A stretch of 64,000 nucleotides of DNA, from assembly GCF_001636315.1 (NCBI RefSeq), contig NZ_KV440949.1, positions 3,218,973-3,282,972 on the forward strand, read 5' to 3'. Source of the DNA: Neobacillus mesonae (GTDB lineage: Bacteria; Bacillota; Bacilli; Bacillales; Cytobacillaceae). Each line of letters begins with the position of its first letter. Position 1 is the stretch's first letter. Shown one piece after another: positions 62,229 to 64,000 of the stretch. Position numbers and translations under genes: made by a program. Below the pieces are notes generated by a model. That model ran no database searches. It was not told where the DNA came from and worked only from the letters and a program-made list of their open reading frames with translations.

Positions 62229-63689
62229 ATGAAAAAGTACTTTCAAAGACTCGGAAGTTCTTTGATGTTACCTGTTGCAGTACTGCCGGCAGCGGCGGTC
62301 TTGATGGGAATCGGGTACTGGATTGACCCAGCAGGCTGGGGCGGTGGAAGCCCGGTTGCGGCTTTCTTAATCAAAGCAGGTAGTTCGATTATAGATAATA
62401 TTCCAATTCTATTTGCCGTCGGTGTTGCGTTAGGGATGTCGAGGGAAAAGGACGGTTCAGCAGCGCTCTCTGGGCTTGTTGCCTTTCTCGTCGTCAAAAC
62501 CTTGCTGTCACCTGATTCTGTTGCGATGTTACAGCAAATTGACGTAGCAAAGGTCGACCCAGCATTTGCAAAAATCGGGAATGCCTTTGTCGGAATCATT
62601 TCCGGTATCGTGGCTTCGACGATGTACAATCGTTTTAGTCATGTAAAATTGCCGGATGCACTCGCGTTCTTTAGTGGTAAACGGTTAGTACCGATTATGA
62701 CAGCGGTTTCAATGCTCGTAGTTTCTGTCGCCTTATTCTTTATCTGGCCTCCAATCTATACATTATTAGTTAACTTTGGTGAGGGAATTGCGAAATTAGG
62801 CGCTGCTGGTGCTGGTTTATACGGCTTCTTTAACCGTTTATTAATTCCAACTGGTCTGCACCATGCATTAAACTCTGTATTCTGGTTTGATGTGGCGAAT
62901 ATCAATGATATTGGTAACTTCTGGTCCGGAAAAGGGGTAAAAGGCGTTACTGGAATGTATCAGGCGGGATTCTTCCCAATTATGATGTTTGGCCTTCCTG
63001 CCGCTGGTCTTGCAATGTACCATACTGCAAAAACAAAGAGGAAGAAAGAAGTCGCCTCGTTAATGATGGCTGCTGGATTCGCGGCATTTTTCACTGGTGT
63101 TACTGAGCCGCTTGAGTTCTCCTTTATGTTCCTTGCACCAGCATTGTATGTGGTCCATGCTATTTTGACAGGTCTTTCTTTAGCAATTGCGGCTATGTTC
63201 CATTGGACAGCCGGATTTGGCTTTAGTGCCGGATTAGTCGACTTTCTTTTAAGTTCCAGACTGCCATTGGCTAATCAGCCTTATATGCTGCTTCTCCAAG
63301 GTTTAGTCTTTGCGGTTATTTACTATTTCTTATTCCGTTTCATTATTGTGAAGTTTAATTTGGCTACACCTGGACGCGAAGAAGATTTTGATGAAGAAGT
63401 GCCAACAGCGGGTGCGGTTGGAACCGCAGCTGGCGGGAACAAATTTGCTGTTATGGCAGAGCAGATTTATGCCGGCTTAGGCGGAGATGCCAATGTTGTT
63501 TCTGTTGATAACTGTGCAACACGTCTAAGATTAGAAGTTAAAGACATGAATGTCGTCGACCAGAAGAAAATTAAAACAACCGGAGTTCCGGGTATTAACG
63601 TCGTCGGTCCGAAAAACATTCAAGTCATTGTCGGTCCAAATGTGCAATTTGTCGCAGACGAAATCCACAAAATGCGCAAAGGAAAATAA
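62229..63689 (+). CDS. nagE: PTS N-acetylglucosamine/glucose-type EIICB permease (NagE/NagP-like)
   Basis: 486 aa. EIIC membrane domain to about residue 385: FQRLGSSLMLPVAVLPAAAV, RLLIPTGLHHALNSVFWFDV and FFTGVTEPLEFSFMFLAP, all closer by eye to NagP/NagE than to PtsG. The linker carries acidic residues and ATPGREEDFDEE. The EIIB domain at about 405-486 has the phosphocysteine motif SVDNCATRLRLEV. There is no EIIA domain; the preceding gene supplies it. ATG 62229 has AGGGGG 8 nt upstream. Imports and phosphorylates the sugar (GlcNAc most likely, glucose possible). Controlled by the RAT switch. Confidence 0.9.
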   Translation: MKKYFQRLGSSLMLPVAVLPAAAVLMGIGYWIDPAGWGGGSPVAAFLIKAGSSIIDNIPILFAVGVALGMSREKDGSAALSGLVAFLVVKTLLSPDSVAMLQQIDVAKVDPAFAKIGNAFVGIISGIVASTMYNRFSHVKLPDALAFFSGKRLVPIMTAVSMLVVSVALFFIWPPIYTLLVNFGEGIAKLGAAGAGLYGFFNRLLIPTGLHHALNSVFWFDVANINDIGNFWSGKGVKGVTGMYQAGFFPIMMFGLPAAGLAMYHTAKTKRKKEVASLMMAAGFAAFFTGVTEPLEFSFMFLAPALYVVHAILTGLSLAIAAMFHWTAGFGFSAGLVDFLLSSRLPLANQPYMLLLQGLVFAVIYYFLFRFIIVKFNLATPGREEDFDEEVPTAGAVGTAAGGNKFAVMAEQIYAGLGGDANVVSVDNCATRLRLEVKDMNVVDQKKIKTTGVPGINVVGPKNIQVIVGPNVQFVADEIHKMRKGK

Positions 63690-63702
63690 ACTGTAGCAAA
63701 AG

Positions 63703-63738
63703 AAAACGCTTGGGCTGATCTGGCCCAAGCGTTTTTGC
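63703..63738 (+). terminator. Terminator of the PTS operon
   Basis: AAAACGCTTGGGC / GCCCAAGCGTTTT perfect 13-bp stem followed by T. Confidence 0.9.
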
Positions 63739-63745
63739 TATGAGG

Positions 63746-63801
63746 GCATGGGGACGGTTCTTGCGCTTCCTAAAAAGGAAGCGCAAGAACCGTCCTCATG
63801 C
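63746..63801. repeat. Complete GGGGACGGTTCT palindromic element
   Basis: GCATGGGGACGGTTCT with TGCGCTTCC (63746-63770) pairs with GGAAGCGCA with AGAACCGTCCTCATGC (63777-63801): 25 bp, one mismatch, 6-nt loop. It abuts the stop codon of the convergent antiterminator gene. Confidence 0.85.
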
Positions 63802-63802
63802 T

Positions 63803-64000
63803 TCATCGTTTTCGCAGCCTCTCGATGTGAAGGGAGATGTAGCCTAGTTCGTGGTGCGGCAGGTTGATGTCGAAGTGCTGTGCTAGATGGCCTGCGACGG
63901 TCGTTGCGCATTTGAAGGAAGTGGGGAACTTCTTTTGGATCATGGTAAGCATTTCATCATCCATGATGTGCGGCTCACCGCTGCTGATTCGTGAAATGGC
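63803..64000 (-). CDS. BglG-family transcriptional antiterminator, C-terminal PRD2 fragment (GlcT-like), partial
   Basis: The window holds only the last 65 codons. They read AISRISSGEPHIMDDEMLTM, then FKCATTVAGHLAQHF and LPHHELGYISLHIERLRKR. The E-x-G-Y-x-x-x-H-x-x-R-L ending is typical of PRD domains. PRD proteins bind RAT RNA when the cognate PTS substrate is present. Its position convergent to the RAT-controlled EIIA-nagE operon makes it the likely regulator. The N-terminal RNA-binding and PRD1 domains lie beyond the window edge. Confidence 0.85.
   Translation of the reverse strand, partial: AISRISSGEPHIMDDEMLTMIQKKFPTSFKCATTVAGHLAQHFDINLPHHELGYISLHIERLRKR

Overview
The window is low-GC chromosomal DNA from an endospore-forming Bacillaceae relative. 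The evidence is strong Shine-Dalgarno sites of the AGGAGG type, frequent GTG and TTG starts, U-tailed intrinsic terminators after most genes, and Bacillus-type RNA switches: a ydaO/yuaA c-di-AMP riboswitch, an L-box lysine riboswitch and a GlcT-type RAT antiterminator. Gene content also fits (thermolysin-like protease, DUF1540 and YjzC-like small proteins, HemY, CtaB). A Neobacillus/Mesobacillus/Bacillus sensu lato genome is the most likely source. No rRNA, tRNA, prophage or CRISPR array was recognised.

Layout. 1-10 kb: secreted M4 protease, aminotransferase, pyrrolidone-carboxylate peptidase, a CysJ-like reductase lacking its flavodoxin domain, a secreted transglycosylase with Ig-like repeats, and an amino-acid permease behind a c-di-AMP riboswitch. 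10-16 kb is accessory: a GC-richer AraC regulator, an AT-rich SDR oxidoreductase, an endonuclease I homologue and a three-gene cluster of unknown proteins. 15.5-31 kb: HemY, an NCS1 permease, a MerR/Zn-ribbon/methyltransferase-like fusion, an M20 hydrolase with a membrane carrier, DMT and MFS transporters with a LysR regulator, a TauE exporter, PhoX phosphatase, an OmdA-type protein and pirin. 31-42 kb: a polar amino-acid ABC transporter, an LD-carboxypeptidase pseudogene, a Gly/His repeat protein, a methyltransferase, M17 aminopeptidase, SelO, a half-length UvrC and a glutathione peroxidase. 42-53 kb: a secreted X-Pro dipeptidyl-peptidase, an intact IS3-family (IS150-like) element inside that gene's terminator, a second amino-acid ABC transporter, a beta-lactamase fold hydrolase, an FtsZ/TubZ-like GTPase, UspA and two DMT permeases. 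53-64 kb: a TcyJKLMN-like ABC transporter with an acyl-CoA dehydrogenase-like flavoprotein, CtaB, a 52-bp-period palindrome array, dapA with its lysine riboswitch, an rRNA methyltransferase remnant, and an EIIA plus NagE-type PTS operon with RAT and a convergent PRD antiterminator.

How it works together: most of the window is nutrient scavenging and transport. Secreted proteases and peptidases feed three polar amino-acid ABC systems and several secondary carriers. Switches sensing c-di-AMP, lysine and PTS status set expression of three of these units.

The observations most worth following are the strictly phased 52-bp palindromic array (58.9-59.5 kb), the stand-alone tubulin-like GTPase (49.3 kb), the MerR fusion (19.1 kb), two dispersed palindromic repeat families (one lying inside coding sequences), the IS insertion into a terminator loop, and two pseudogenes that keep only their N- and C-terminal ends.
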